From: Gp6-AA40 sp046732795
Lineage (GTDB): Bacteria; Acidobacteriota; Vicinamibacteria; Vicinamibacterales; UBA2999
Direction of reading: 5' to 3'
Length of the DNA stretch: 15,016 nt
Assembly: GCA_046732795.1 (NCBI GenBank)
Contig: JBKPNV010000001.1
Location: 1-15,016, forward strand
The notes under the pieces are model-generated. The model was given only the letters and a program-made list of their open reading frames with translations. It ran no database searches and was not told where the DNA came from. Shown one piece after another: positions 1 to 6,617 of this stretch (positions are counted from its first letter, which is position 1; each line of letters begins with the position of its first letter). Position numbers and translations under genes: made by a program.

Positions 1-1861
1 GGCCTACCGAGACGAACGCCCTCCCGTCTGATCGCACGGACACGTTGCGGTACTCGAGCAGATCCGGTGTCACACGATGCGGCTCGCCGCTCGGGTACGG
101 TTGCAACCAGACCTTGCGTGGGAATTCGCGGAACTCGTCCGCCTGATCGGCGACGAAGAGAATACCCGAGCCGTCGGGCAACCACGTTGTAAACGTGGCG
201 TCGCGAAAACGGTTTGTGAACTCCTGCCGCGCGCCCGATTGCGCATCGAGCGTCATGAGGATCGCATCGCCGGTGCTTCCGTTGTGAACGACGGCCGCGA
301 GCCGCCGGCCATCCGGCGACCATGACGGCGCCGCGAAGAACGCCGGGACGAAGAACTCAGGCGCCTTCGCGATCGCGATTGGATGAACGTCGTTGCCATC
401 CATTGCGGCAGTGACGAGAGACGTCATGCCGGTCTCGGGAAACGCGGCCCGATAGAATGCCATTCGCTTTCCATCGCGCGAAAAGCTGACGGTGCTGTCG
501 ATGCCGTCGAGCACGGGCGTCGACGGTCCCCCCTGGACGCTCACGGCGAACAGGCGGCCGGCGGGACTCTGGGCGCTCTTGGTCGCGTACACCACGCGAG
601 ACCCATCAGGCGTGAATGCGATGCCCCAGTAGCCGACCACCGCTGCAGGCACGAGCTCGATTGTCTGGCCCTGATCGAGGCGGCGCAGGCGCAGCCCCTG
701 CATGCCTCCGGCCGACTCGACCCATGCGAGGGTTCGGCCATCCGGAGAAATGGCCGCATCGATGGCGGTGCCCGTCGTCGTGAGACGTTCGATCGAGACG
801 CGTCCCGAGGAGCCAGTGGCGGTCGGACGGCGCCCGGCCTGCCACCAACCGAGGAGACCGATGCCGAGCATCGCCGCCATACCGCCCACGACGAAGTAGC
901 GACGCTCCGGGCGCGGCGGGACCTCGACGACGGCGGTGTCGTCCATCTTGCGGCGAACTTCGCGAAGATCGGCCGCGACCTCGCTCATCGATCCGTATCG
1001 TTCGGCCGGGTCTTTGGCGAGGCATCTGCGAACGATGCGCTCGAGGCCATCGGGCAGTCCCGGTACGTGCGTGGCCAGCGGAGCGGGCTCGTGCTCGACA
1101 ATCTGCTTCAGCGTGGCAAACGCGTTGGCGCCAAGAAATGCGCGCTTCCCTGTGATGGCCTCATACAGCACGCACCCGAACGAGAAGATGTCGGTGCGAT
1201 AGTCGGTCGGCTGGCCTTGCACCTGCTCGGGTGACATGTAGCCGAGGGTCCCGAGCAGCCGGCCGCCGTCGGTCGCTGTCGGCTCATGACTTCCCTGGTG
1301 CGTCCCCTGGTGCTGGCCGCCTCTGACTGAACTCTGCATGAGGTCGGCGCGCAGCTTGGCGATACCGAAGTCGAGCACTTTCGCATAGCCGCCCTCGGCA
1401 ATCATCAGGTTTTCCGGCTTGAGGTCGCGATGGGTCACGCCGGCTGCGTGCGCGGCGTCGAGCGCATCGGCAACCTGGGCCAGAAACTCGATCGTCCGCT
1501 CGAGGCCCAGCGGATGGCCGTCCAGCGAGGCGCGCAGCGTCTGCCCCGAGACCAGCTCCATAGCGATGTAGAGGACGGGCGGCCCTACTGGTGCTCCATT
1601 GCGTTTAGGCGAGCTCTCCCCGATGTCGTAGATGGCGATGAGATGCGGGTGGTTCAAAGCGGAGGCGGCTCGCGCCTCCAGGACGAATCGTTCGAGGCGA
1701 TCCGAATCGCGCGTGACATCCTGGCGAAGGATTTTGAGCGCCAGATCGCGGCCGAGCACGGCGTCCTTGGCGAGGTAGACCTCCCCCATGCCGCCGCGCG
1801 CGATCAGGCGGGTAATGTCGAAACGCCGGATCGTCGTGTTCGACAGGTCCTCTTCGGCCAT
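1..1861 (-). CDS. Membrane Ser/Thr protein kinase with TolB/WD40-like C-terminal sensor (3' end beyond window)
   Basis: This frame is open from an ATG at 1861 to the left edge, about 620 residues with no stop. The N-terminal third is a Hanks-type kinase: a glycine-rich loop (RGGMGEVY, residues 22-29), catalytic Lys43, HRDLKPEN with catalytic Asp146, DFG at 164-166, and GTLGYMSPEQ closing the activation segment. All key residues are present, so it should be active. A single hydrophobic segment at about 322-343 predicts an inside kinase and an outside C-terminal part. That part carries repeated blade motifs of the TolB/WD40-like type (SPDGR, TPDGS, SRDGK, SPDGR, LPDGS). Such kinase-TM-propeller proteins are common in Acidobacteriota; the external ligand is unknown. 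The activation loop contains a His/Gly/Gln-rich insert. The gene is divergent from the SYLF gene with 63 bp between starts. A GTG directly before the ATG is an alternative start. Confidence 0.93.
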   Translation of the reverse strand, partial: MAEEDLSNTTIRRFDITRLIARGGMGEVYLAKDAVLGRDLALKILRQDVTRDSDRLERFVLEARAASALNHPHLIAIYDIGESSPKRNGAPVGPPVLYIAMELVSGQTLRASLDGHPLGLERTIEFLAQVADALDAAHAAGVTHRDLKPENLMIAEGGYAKVLDFGIAKLRADLMQSSVRGGQHQGTHQGSHEPTATDGGRLLGTLGYMSPEQVQGQPTDYRTDIFSFGCVLYEAITGKRAFLGANAFATLKQIVEHEPAPLATHVPGLPDGLERIVRRCLAKDPAERYGSMSEVAADLREVRRKMDDTAVVEVPPRPERRYFVVGGMAAMLGIGLLGWWQAGRRPTATGSSGRVSIERLTTTGTAIDAAISPDGRTLAWVESAGGMQGLRLRRLDQGQTIELVPAAVVGYWGIAFTPDGSRVVYATKSAQSPAGRLFAVSVQGGPSTPVLDGIDSTVSFSRDGKRMAFYRAAFPETGMTSLVTAAMDGNDVHPIAIAKAPEFFVPAFFAAPSWSPDGRRLAAVVHNGSTGDAILMTLDAQSGARQEFTNRFRDATFTTWLPDGSGILFVADQADEFREFPRKVWLQPYPSGEPHRVTPDLLEYRNVSVRSDGRAFVSVG

Positions 1862-1873
1862 CACGATCGAGTT

Positions 1874-1879
1874 ATCTTA
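1874..1879 (-). promoter_or_regulatory. Putative -10 element of the membrane kinase gene
   Basis: TAAGAT on the minus strand lies 12 nt before the ATG at 1861 (9 nt before the alternative GTG). No Shine-Dalgarno sequence is present, so transcription from here would give a leader of only a few bases. There is no recognisable -35 box. Confidence 0.3.
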
Positions 1880-1912
1880 CCGGAGCTATCACGCTCCATC
1901 CGAATCGTTCGT

Positions 1913-1918
1913 TATCAT
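1913..1918 (+). promoter_or_regulatory. Putative -10 element giving a leaderless SYLF mRNA
   Basis: TATCAT ends 6 nt before the ATG at 1925. With the usual spacing from -10 to transcription start, the first transcribed base would be at or next to the start codon. No Shine-Dalgarno sequence fits between them. Confidence 0.5.
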
Positions 1919-1924
1919 GGGACC

Positions 1925-2620
1925 ATGACGAAGGCCCTCTGCGCGATCCCCGTGACACTCCTCGTCGTGACGCTTGCCTCCGGGACTCAGGCGCAGGAAG
2001 CACCGAATTCAGAGGAGTCCAGCCGAATCCGTGAATCGATCACGGTCCTCAACGAGATCATGGCGCCGTCCGACACATCCATACCGACCTCGATTGCCGC
2101 GAAGGCCGAAGGCATCGCGATCTTTCCCGGGACGATCAAGGGCGGCTTCATTTTCGGCGGCATGCGCGGACGCGGCATCCTGAGCGCGCGGACGGAGGGC
2201 GGCTGGTCGGCGCCGACGTTCATGACTCTCACTGGCGGAAGCGTCGGTCTGCAGATCGGCGGTCAGGCAGCCGATCTCGTGCTGATCATCATGAACAGGC
2301 GCGGTCTCGAGCAGTTCGTGCGAAATCAATTCAAGTTTGGCGCCGACGCCGCCGTCGCCGCGGGGCCGGTCGGCCGTGACGCGCAGGCCAACACGGACCT
2401 GCAGCTGCGCGCGGAGATTCTCAGCTACTCACGATCGCGAGGCCTCTTTGCTGGTGTGACGGTCAACGGCAGCACCGTGCGTGCCGACATCGACGCGAAC
2501 CAGCGCTTCTACGGCAAGCGACTCGATGGCCCGCAGCTCGTGCTCAACACCGCGAGCGTCGAGGCGCCCACGCCGGTCCCGGAATGGATCCAGACACTCA
2601 GCCGGCATATCAAGCGGTGA
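1925..2620 (+). CDS. Secreted SYLF/YSC84-domain lipid-binding protein
   Basis: The protein has 231 residues. An N-terminal signal peptide (hydrophobic residues 4-19, likely cleavage after TQAQ near 24) predicts export. The rest matches the SYLF (Ysc84, formerly DUF500) family: AKAEGIAIFPGTIKGGFIFGG at about 59-79, a glycine-rich GGSVGLQIGGQAADLVL at 104-120, then FKFGADAAVAAGPVGRDA and SYSRSRGLFAGVTVNGS at 168-183. The family binds phosphoinositides in eukaryotes; the bacterial role is not established, and envelope lipid binding is only an inference. The frame is open upstream to 1430, but that stretch is antisense to the kinase gene and the signal peptide begins at 1925. The 3' end converges on the polyphosphate kinase gene with 4 bp between stops, so no separate terminator fits there. 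Confidence 0.9.
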   Translation: MTKALCAIPVTLLVVTLASGTQAQEAPNSEESSRIRESITVLNEIMAPSDTSIPTSIAAKAEGIAIFPGTIKGGFIFGGMRGRGILSARTEGGWSAPTFMTLTGGSVGLQIGGQAADLVLIIMNRRGLEQFVRNQFKFGADAAVAAGPVGRDAQANTDLQLRAEILSYSRSRGLFAGVTVNGSTVRADIDANQRFYGKRLDGPQLVLNTASVEAPTPVPEWIQTLSRHIKR

Positions 2621-2624
2621 AGCA

Positions 2625-4130
2625 CTATGGCTTCAATCGATCATCCAGACGATCGGCGAGCGTCTTGAGCACCTTGATCCGCGCGAAGTTCTTGTCATTG
2701 CCCTCGACCAGCGTCCAGGGCGCGATCTTCGTGCTCGTGCGAGCCACCATGTCGTTGACGGCAACGGTGTACTCGTCCCATCGCTTCCGGTTCCGCCAGT
2801 CCTCGTCAGTGATCTTCCAGCGCTTGTAGCTCGTCCGGCTCCGATCGCGAAACCGTTTGAGCTGCTCTGCTTTGCTGATGTGAATCCAGAACTTCACCAG
2901 CAGAATGCCGTCGGTCACCAGCTGCTCTTCGAAGTGGTTGATCTCGCCGTACGCTCGCATGTACTCGGCTTCCGTCGCGAAACGTTCGACGCGCTCCACC
3001 AGGACGCGCCCGTACCAGCTGCGGTCGAAGATCGTCAGGCGGCCAGCTCGTGACAAGTGTCTCCAGAACCGCCACATGTAGTGGTGGGCGCGTTCCTCAT
3101 CGGTTGGTGCGGCGATGGGAATGACCTGGTAGTCGCGGGCATCGAGGCTTCCGGTCACACGATGGATAGCGCCTCCTTTTCCGGCGGCATCCCACCCTTC
3201 GAACACCAGGATCGTCGAGACCCCGCGCTTTCCGGCTCGACGCTGCAGCACATTCAGTCTCGACTGGAGCCGGGCCAGCTCGTGATCGAACTCGTCGTCA
3301 GCGATCGTTTGCGTGAGATCGAGGTTGTCGAGCACGTTGAACTCGCGCTCCACGCGTTCAATGACACCGTCCACTTTCGGCTTGCGATTCCCGGCACGTG
3401 GACGGCTGACGGCAGGCGTACTGCGGTCGAGACCACGGCGGATCGCGTCGCGAAGCACCGTCGCGACGACGACCGACCGGTAGCGTTCGTCCTCGCCTTC
3501 GACGATCTGCCATGGTGCCGCGTCGGTGCTCGTACGACGAATGGCGCGATCGGCGGCGCTGACGAACTTGTCGAACATCCCCCAATGCTTCCACTGCTCT
3601 TTCGTAACACGCCACCGCTGTAACGGATCCTTCTCGAGCTCCGTGAGGCGCTTCTTCTGAGCCTTCTTGCTCAAGTGCATCCAGAACTTCACGACGATCG
3701 CGCCATCGTCGGTCAAGGTCCGCTCGAACGTCGCGATCTGGTCCAGCAGGAAATCGAACTCAGCAATGCTGACGCGTCCGGCGACGCGATTGCGGATCGG
3801 TGACGAGTACCAGGCGCTCAGAAACATGGCAAGGCGGCCGCGGGCAGGCAGGTCGCGCCAGTACCGCCACAGCCGGGGCCGCTCGAGTTCCTCACCCGAC
3901 GGATCGGTGTAGCCGCGCGTGACGATCCAACGCGGGTCCATCCACTCGTTGAGCAGGTTGACGGTCTCACCTTTCCCCGCCGTATCGACGCCGGCGAACA
4001 GGACGATGACCGGGAACGATGCCTGACGCAGTTCCTGCTGCACGGCCAGCAACTCCGACCGCAGTTGCGGAACCTGCGCCTTGTAGTCGCTCTTCGGGAG
4101 CTTTCGCCCGACTTCTGCCGCTTCGAACAT
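2625..4130 (-). CDS. pap: Two-domain PPK2-family polyphosphate kinase (polyphosphate:AMP phosphotransferase type)
   Basis: The protein has 501 residues with two tandem PPK2 domains. Domain 1 (about 1-245) has a Walker A loop GVDTAGKGE with Lys53. Domain 2 (about 265-500) has GWDAAGKGG with Lys318 and the lid motif DRSWYGR starting at Asp369. The matching stretch of domain 1 is LSAWYSSP (104-111), so the conserved Asp and Arg are lost there. This agrees with two-domain PPK2 enzymes in which the C-terminal half is thought to be catalytic. The family moves phosphate from polyphosphate to nucleotides, AMP to ADP for this architecture, in the cytoplasm. The frame is open to an ATG at 4241; I chose the ATG at 4130 because the family-like region begins there and the upstream residues look non-coding. 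No partner gene is adjacent. Confidence 0.9.
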   Translation of the reverse strand: MFEAAEVGRKLPKSDYKAQVPQLRSELLAVQQELRQASFPVIVLFAGVDTAGKGETVNLLNEWMDPRWIVTRGYTDPSGEELERPRLWRYWRDLPARGRLAMFLSAWYSSPIRNRVAGRVSIAEFDFLLDQIATFERTLTDDGAIVVKFWMHLSKKAQKKRLTELEKDPLQRWRVTKEQWKHWGMFDKFVSAADRAIRRTSTDAAPWQIVEGEDERYRSVVVATVLRDAIRRGLDRSTPAVSRPRAGNRKPKVDGVIERVEREFNVLDNLDLTQTIADDEFDHELARLQSRLNVLQRRAGKRGVSTILVFEGWDAAGKGGAIHRVTGSLDARDYQVIPIAAPTDEERAHHYMWRFWRHLSRAGRLTIFDRSWYGRVLVERVERFATEAEYMRAYGEINHFEEQLVTDGILLVKFWIHISKAEQLKRFRDRSRTSYKRWKITDEDWRNRKRWDEYTVAVNDMVARTSTKIAPWTLVEGNDKNFARIKVLKTLADRLDDRLKP

Positions 4131-4139
4131 AACGGGCAC

Positions 4140-4145
4140 AGTGTA
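4140..4145 (-). promoter_or_regulatory. Putative -10 element of the PPK2 gene
   Basis: TACACT on the minus strand lies 9 nt before the ATG at 4130, and no Shine-Dalgarno sequence lies between. A GTG sits immediately after the hexamer, in frame with the ATG, but is too close to serve as the start. Confidence 0.3.
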
Positions 4146-4203
4146 CTGAATCCGCCCGCGGACGCCTTGACCGCCGCGAACGCTCGATCGAGAGTCACGT
4201 TTT

Positions 4204-4239
4204 GCGGGCGCGGCCTCTACGCCCGCGCGGAGCGCGGGC
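4204..4239. repeat. Overlapping GC-rich inverted repeats (alternative hairpins)
   Basis: GCCCGCGC (4221-4228) and GCGCGGGC (4232-4239) form a perfect 8-bp stem with a 3-nt GGA loop. GCGGGCG (4204-4210) can instead pair with CGCCCGC (4220-4226), so the two hairpins share bases and exclude each other. There is no following T tract, so it is not a standard intrinsic terminator. Confidence 0.6.
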
Positions 4240-4345
4240 AATCGAACACTGCACCACCAGCGACGCGAAGCGCGGGGTCCCGCCGCATTTCCGCGGTGCG
4301 GTGCAGGGCAGACCCGGCGGCCTCCGGCGCAAGCCTCGCTGGAAC

Positions 4346-4351
4346 TACGAT
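4346..4351 (+). promoter_or_regulatory. Putative -10 element of the sua5 gene
   Basis: TACGAT ends 9 nt before the ATG at 4361. No Shine-Dalgarno sequence is present, so a leader of only about 3 nt is expected if this is the promoter. Confidence 0.3.
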
Positions 4352-4360
4352 GTACGCGTC

Positions 4361-5443
4361 ATGACCGACATTATTCAGGTCGCGCCGGACAACCCCGACC
4401 CGAGGGCCATCGCCCGCGCCGCCGAATGCCTCCGAAACGGCGGGCTGGTCGCGTTTCCAACGGAGACCGTATACGGGCTCGGAGTAAACGCCCTCGACCG
4501 TGCGGCGGTGCAGCGGTTGTTCGCCGCGAAGCAACGCCCGTTGAACGACCCGCTCATCGTCCACGTGGGATCCTTCGAGTCGATTGCGCCGCTCGTTTCG
4601 CGCGTGCCGAAGAGTGCCCGCAGCCTCGCACGCCGCTTCTGGCCCGGACCGTTGACCATGATCTTTCCGCGCTCCGCTCGAGTGCCTGACGAGGTGACTG
4701 CCGGCCTTCCGAACGTGGCGGTTCGCGTGCCGGCGCATCCCGTTGCCCGAGCCTTGATCGACGCCGCCGCCGTGCCCGTCGCCGCGCCGAGCGCCAATTT
4801 GTTCTCGCGGCCCAGTCCGACACAGGCTTCCCACGTCGTCGACGATCTCGACGGCCGGATCGATCTCGTCGTCGATGGCGGCTCGACCACGATCGGCATC
4901 GAGTCGACCGTGCTGGACCTGACGAGTGACCCACCGACGGTCCTGCGGCCGGGTGCAGTGACGATCGAGATGCTGCGCAAGGTCATTCGGCGGGTACGAC
5001 TCGGGACGCGGGATTCGGGAATCGGGATCCGGGATTCGGAACTCGAGAATACTGCGATGGCGTCTCCTGGCATGTTGGAGAAGCACTACTCACCCCGTGC
5101 ACTGTTGACCCTGTACGAAGGTGAGACCAGCGCCATTGTGCAATCACTCAGGGAGGCAGCCGGCGCCGCATTGGCCGAGGGGAAATCAGTCGGTCTGATC
5201 GCGGCCGACGAAGACCGCGCCGCGTTCGCGCGTCTTGGCGCTCATGATCGACTGTTCTTTCGCGCCGTCGGCTCCGAGGACGCGCCGGATGTCGTAGCTT
5301 CGAGGCTCTACGCTGCGCTGCGCGAGCTCGATGCCGCTGGAGCAGACATCATTCTCGCTCGCGGTTTTTCCGATCATGGACTGGGGGCCGCTGTGCAGGA
5401 TCGCTTGCGACGCGCGGCTGCGGGGCGAATCATCAGGAAGTAA
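4361..5443 (+). CDS. sua5: Threonylcarbamoyl-AMP synthase, Sua5 type
   Basis: The 360-residue cytoplasmic enzyme makes L-threonylcarbamoyl-AMP from threonine, bicarbonate and ATP, the first step of the tRNA t6A37 modification. The YrdC domain (about 1-205) shows PTETVYGLG (33-41), the KQR basic motif (57-59), NDPLIVH (62-68), WPGPLT (94-99) and APSAN with Ser144 and Asn146. The linker motif SPGMLEKHYSP (235-245) and a C-terminal Rossmann-like domain (about 248-360) mark the long Sua5 form rather than the short TsaC form. Residues 214-227 are encoded by a heptanucleotide repeat tract. The frame is open upstream to 4202; the ATG at 4361 is chosen because the family N-terminus begins there. It converges on the DUF3810 gene, 21 bp between stops. 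Confidence 0.95.
   Translation: MTDIIQVAPDNPDPRAIARAAECLRNGGLVAFPTETVYGLGVNALDRAAVQRLFAAKQRPLNDPLIVHVGSFESIAPLVSRVPKSARSLARRFWPGPLTMIFPRSARVPDEVTAGLPNVAVRVPAHPVARALIDAAAVPVAAPSANLFSRPSPTQASHVVDDLDGRIDLVVDGGSTTIGIESTVLDLTSDPPTVLRPGAVTIEMLRKVIRRVRLGTRDSGIGIRDSELENTAMASPGMLEKHYSPRALLTLYEGETSAIVQSLREAAGAALAEGKSVGLIAADEDRAAFARLGAHDRLFFRAVGSEDAPDVVASRLYAALRELDAAGADIILARGFSDHGLGAAVQDRLRRAAAGRIIRK
5001..5049 (+). repeat. Degenerate heptanucleotide tandem repeat inside sua5
   Basis: Seven consecutive 7-nt units lie in register: TCGGGAC, GCGGGAT, TCGGGAA, TCGGGAT, CCGGGAT, TCGGAAC, TCGAGAA. Three units equal seven codons, so the protein shows a seven-residue repeat, LGTRDSG then IGIRDSE. The tract lies in the linker between the two domains, where extra length can be tolerated. 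Confidence 0.85.
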
Positions 5444-5464
5444 GGCCCGCCGACAGTGGACAGG

Positions 5465-6550
5465 CTAGTGGTTCGCGCTTGCGGAATCACGCCTGACGGG
5501 CGCCCAGTTCTCCTCGAAACGCGCCCGCGCAAGAAGCGTCAGCACGAGTCCGTAGCTTCGCACACCCTCCTCGACACGATTCGCCTTCAGGTATTCGTCG
5601 TACACACGCCATCCGGCATCACGTACCGTGGGAATCTGTCCCTGTCGTATGCGTTGACCGACTGCGGCGACGTCCCGGCGAGGACCCTCCGCCAACGCCG
5701 ACGCCAGCTGTCGTCGATCGCCGGAGGCAACCTCCGAGTTGATTTGCCAGTACAAGAACAGCCAGCCGCTGTAAGCGGCGGGCGCGGTTGCGCGAACGCA
5801 GGTGAGGAATCCAACGAAGCTCGCTTCCGATTCGTCAGCGTACCCCGCGAGATGCGCCCACTCGTGCGCGGCGACAAACGGCTTCTCGAAAGGCAGGAGA
5901 TCAGGGTTGGCGATCGCCTCGAGGCCGAACGGATTCATCATCCCGTCCACGGTGGCCCATCGGAAGTACGGTCCGAGAAGTGAAGACTTCAACCGTCCGG
6001 GCACTGCGGGACGGGCGTCTGAAAGTCGCGTCAGGACCGACTCGTATGCGTTCTGCATGCTGCGTTCGCGCCATGGCGACGTTCGCCAGCCTTCTTCATG
6101 CGCCGGCTGATGCAGAATGTTGAGTTGCGCCACGGACCTGCGGCCAAGGTCGAGAATCACCTGCGAGGATGGCTGATCGCGCTCGAGAAGCAGACGCTCG
6201 CTCATCGAGACTCGGCGGTAGTTCAAACCCCAGAGGACCAGGAACACGAGGTACAGCATCGCGGCCGAGGACAGGAGCCGCGTGAGCGTCAGCAGGATCG
6301 GCCGCCAGCTTTTCTTTCTGCGCGTCAGCCGGACACTGCGAACCAGTGCGGCGAGCGCAATCACGAGAGCGCCGACCAGCAGCACATCCAGCACAGCAAA
6401 CGGGAAGAGATTGGAGACTGGCGTGAGGACGTTCTGAACGACTGGGTAGATGCCGATCGAGTACCAGCGTTCGACCAGGCGGGAATCGATGGGCGCCAGT
6501 CCGGCAACGACCGCCAGCACGATGACGAAGATGCGGAAGGCGCCTGGCAT
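5465..6550 (-). CDS. DUF3810-type membrane zinc metalloprotease
   Basis: The protein has 361 residues. Three hydrophobic segments (about 5-20, 50-72, 88-108) are followed by a soluble region with AHEWAHLAGYADESEASF: HExxH at 229-233 and acidic residues at 240 and 242 that could supply the third zinc ligand. This arrangement of N-terminal membrane helices plus a zincin motif matches the DUF3810 family, whose substrate is unknown. The start at 6550 places a GATAAT hexamer 7 nt upstream, as in neighbouring genes. An in-frame ATG at 6574 would add eight residues and cannot be excluded. Two more upstream ATGs in frame overlap the divergent gene and are unlikely. It is a single gene between a convergent and a divergent neighbour. 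Confidence 0.85.
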   Translation of the reverse strand: MPGAFRIFVIVLAVVAGLAPIDSRLVERWYSIGIYPVVQNVLTPVSNLFPFAVLDVLLVGALVIALAALVRSVRLTRRKKSWRPILLTLTRLLSSAAMLYLVFLVLWGLNYRRVSMSERLLLERDQPSSQVILDLGRRSVAQLNILHQPAHEEGWRTSPWRERSMQNAYESVLTRLSDARPAVPGRLKSSLLGPYFRWATVDGMMNPFGLEAIANPDLLPFEKPFVAAHEWAHLAGYADESEASFVGFLTCVRATAPAAYSGWLFLYWQINSEVASGDRRQLASALAEGPRRDVAAVGQRIRQGQIPTVRDAGWRVYDEYLKANRVEEGVRSYGLVLTLLARARFEENWAPVRRDSASANH

Positions 6551-6557
6551 CCCGCCC

Positions 6558-6563
6558 ATTATC
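6558..6563 (-). promoter_or_regulatory. Putative -10 element giving a leaderless DUF3810 mRNA
   Basis: GATAAT on the minus strand lies exactly 7 nt before the ATG at 6550. If the real start is the ATG at 6574, this match is accidental. Confidence 0.35.
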
Positions 6564-6589
6564 CGTGAACGCATGTGAAGGAGTGTGCA

Positions 6590-6602
6590 GGGGTCTGACC
6601 CC
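6590..6602. repeat. 13-bp perfect palindrome next to a promoter
   Basis: GGGGTCTGACCCC is a perfect inverted repeat around a central T. It lies 2 nt upstream of the TACAAT hexamer of the next gene, within the short divergent spacer. It could be an operator or a dispersed palindromic repeat. A similar half-site, GGGGTCAGGGC, occurs at 14809-14819. Confidence 0.6.
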
Positions 6603-6604
6603 GT

Positions 6605-6610
6605 TACAAT
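6605..6610 (+). promoter_or_regulatory. Putative -10 element giving a leaderless mRNA of the Ig-like repeat protein
   Basis: TACAAT ends 7 nt before the ATG at 6618. There is no Shine-Dalgarno sequence. An in-frame ATG at 6609 overlaps the hexamer itself and is therefore an unlikely start. Confidence 0.5.
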
Positions 6611-6617
6611 GCTGCAC

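Larger units (their letters stand above)
4131..4360. other. Divergent intergenic spacer between PPK2 and Sua5 genes
   Basis: These 230 bp hold no convincing gene. They contain both putative -10 elements at the edges, a pair of mutually exclusive GC-rich hairpins at 4204-4239, and a weaker inverted repeat around 4280-4298 (CCGCA ... TGCGG). The open frames that cross it are upstream extensions of the two flanking genes. Confidence 0.6.

Noticed and set aside
383..1234. 283-codon plus-strand frame opposite the membrane kinase
   Set aside because: The minus strand encodes an intact kinase-propeller protein through the same DNA with all motifs; this frame has no family resemblance and is Arg/His-rich as expected for an antisense shadow in GC-rich DNA.
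1430..1924. In-frame extension upstream of the SYLF protein
   Set aside because: It lies antisense to the kinase domain and would place a signal peptide in the middle of the protein; the ATG at 1925 with the TATCAT hexamer fits better.
4217..5086. 289-codon minus-strand frame opposite sua5
   Set aside because: The plus strand encodes a complete Sua5 with all motifs; the minus frame has no recognisable domain.
5444..5464. Bidirectional terminator between sua5 and the DUF3810 gene
   Set aside because: The 21-bp spacer shows no stem of useful length and no A/T tracts.
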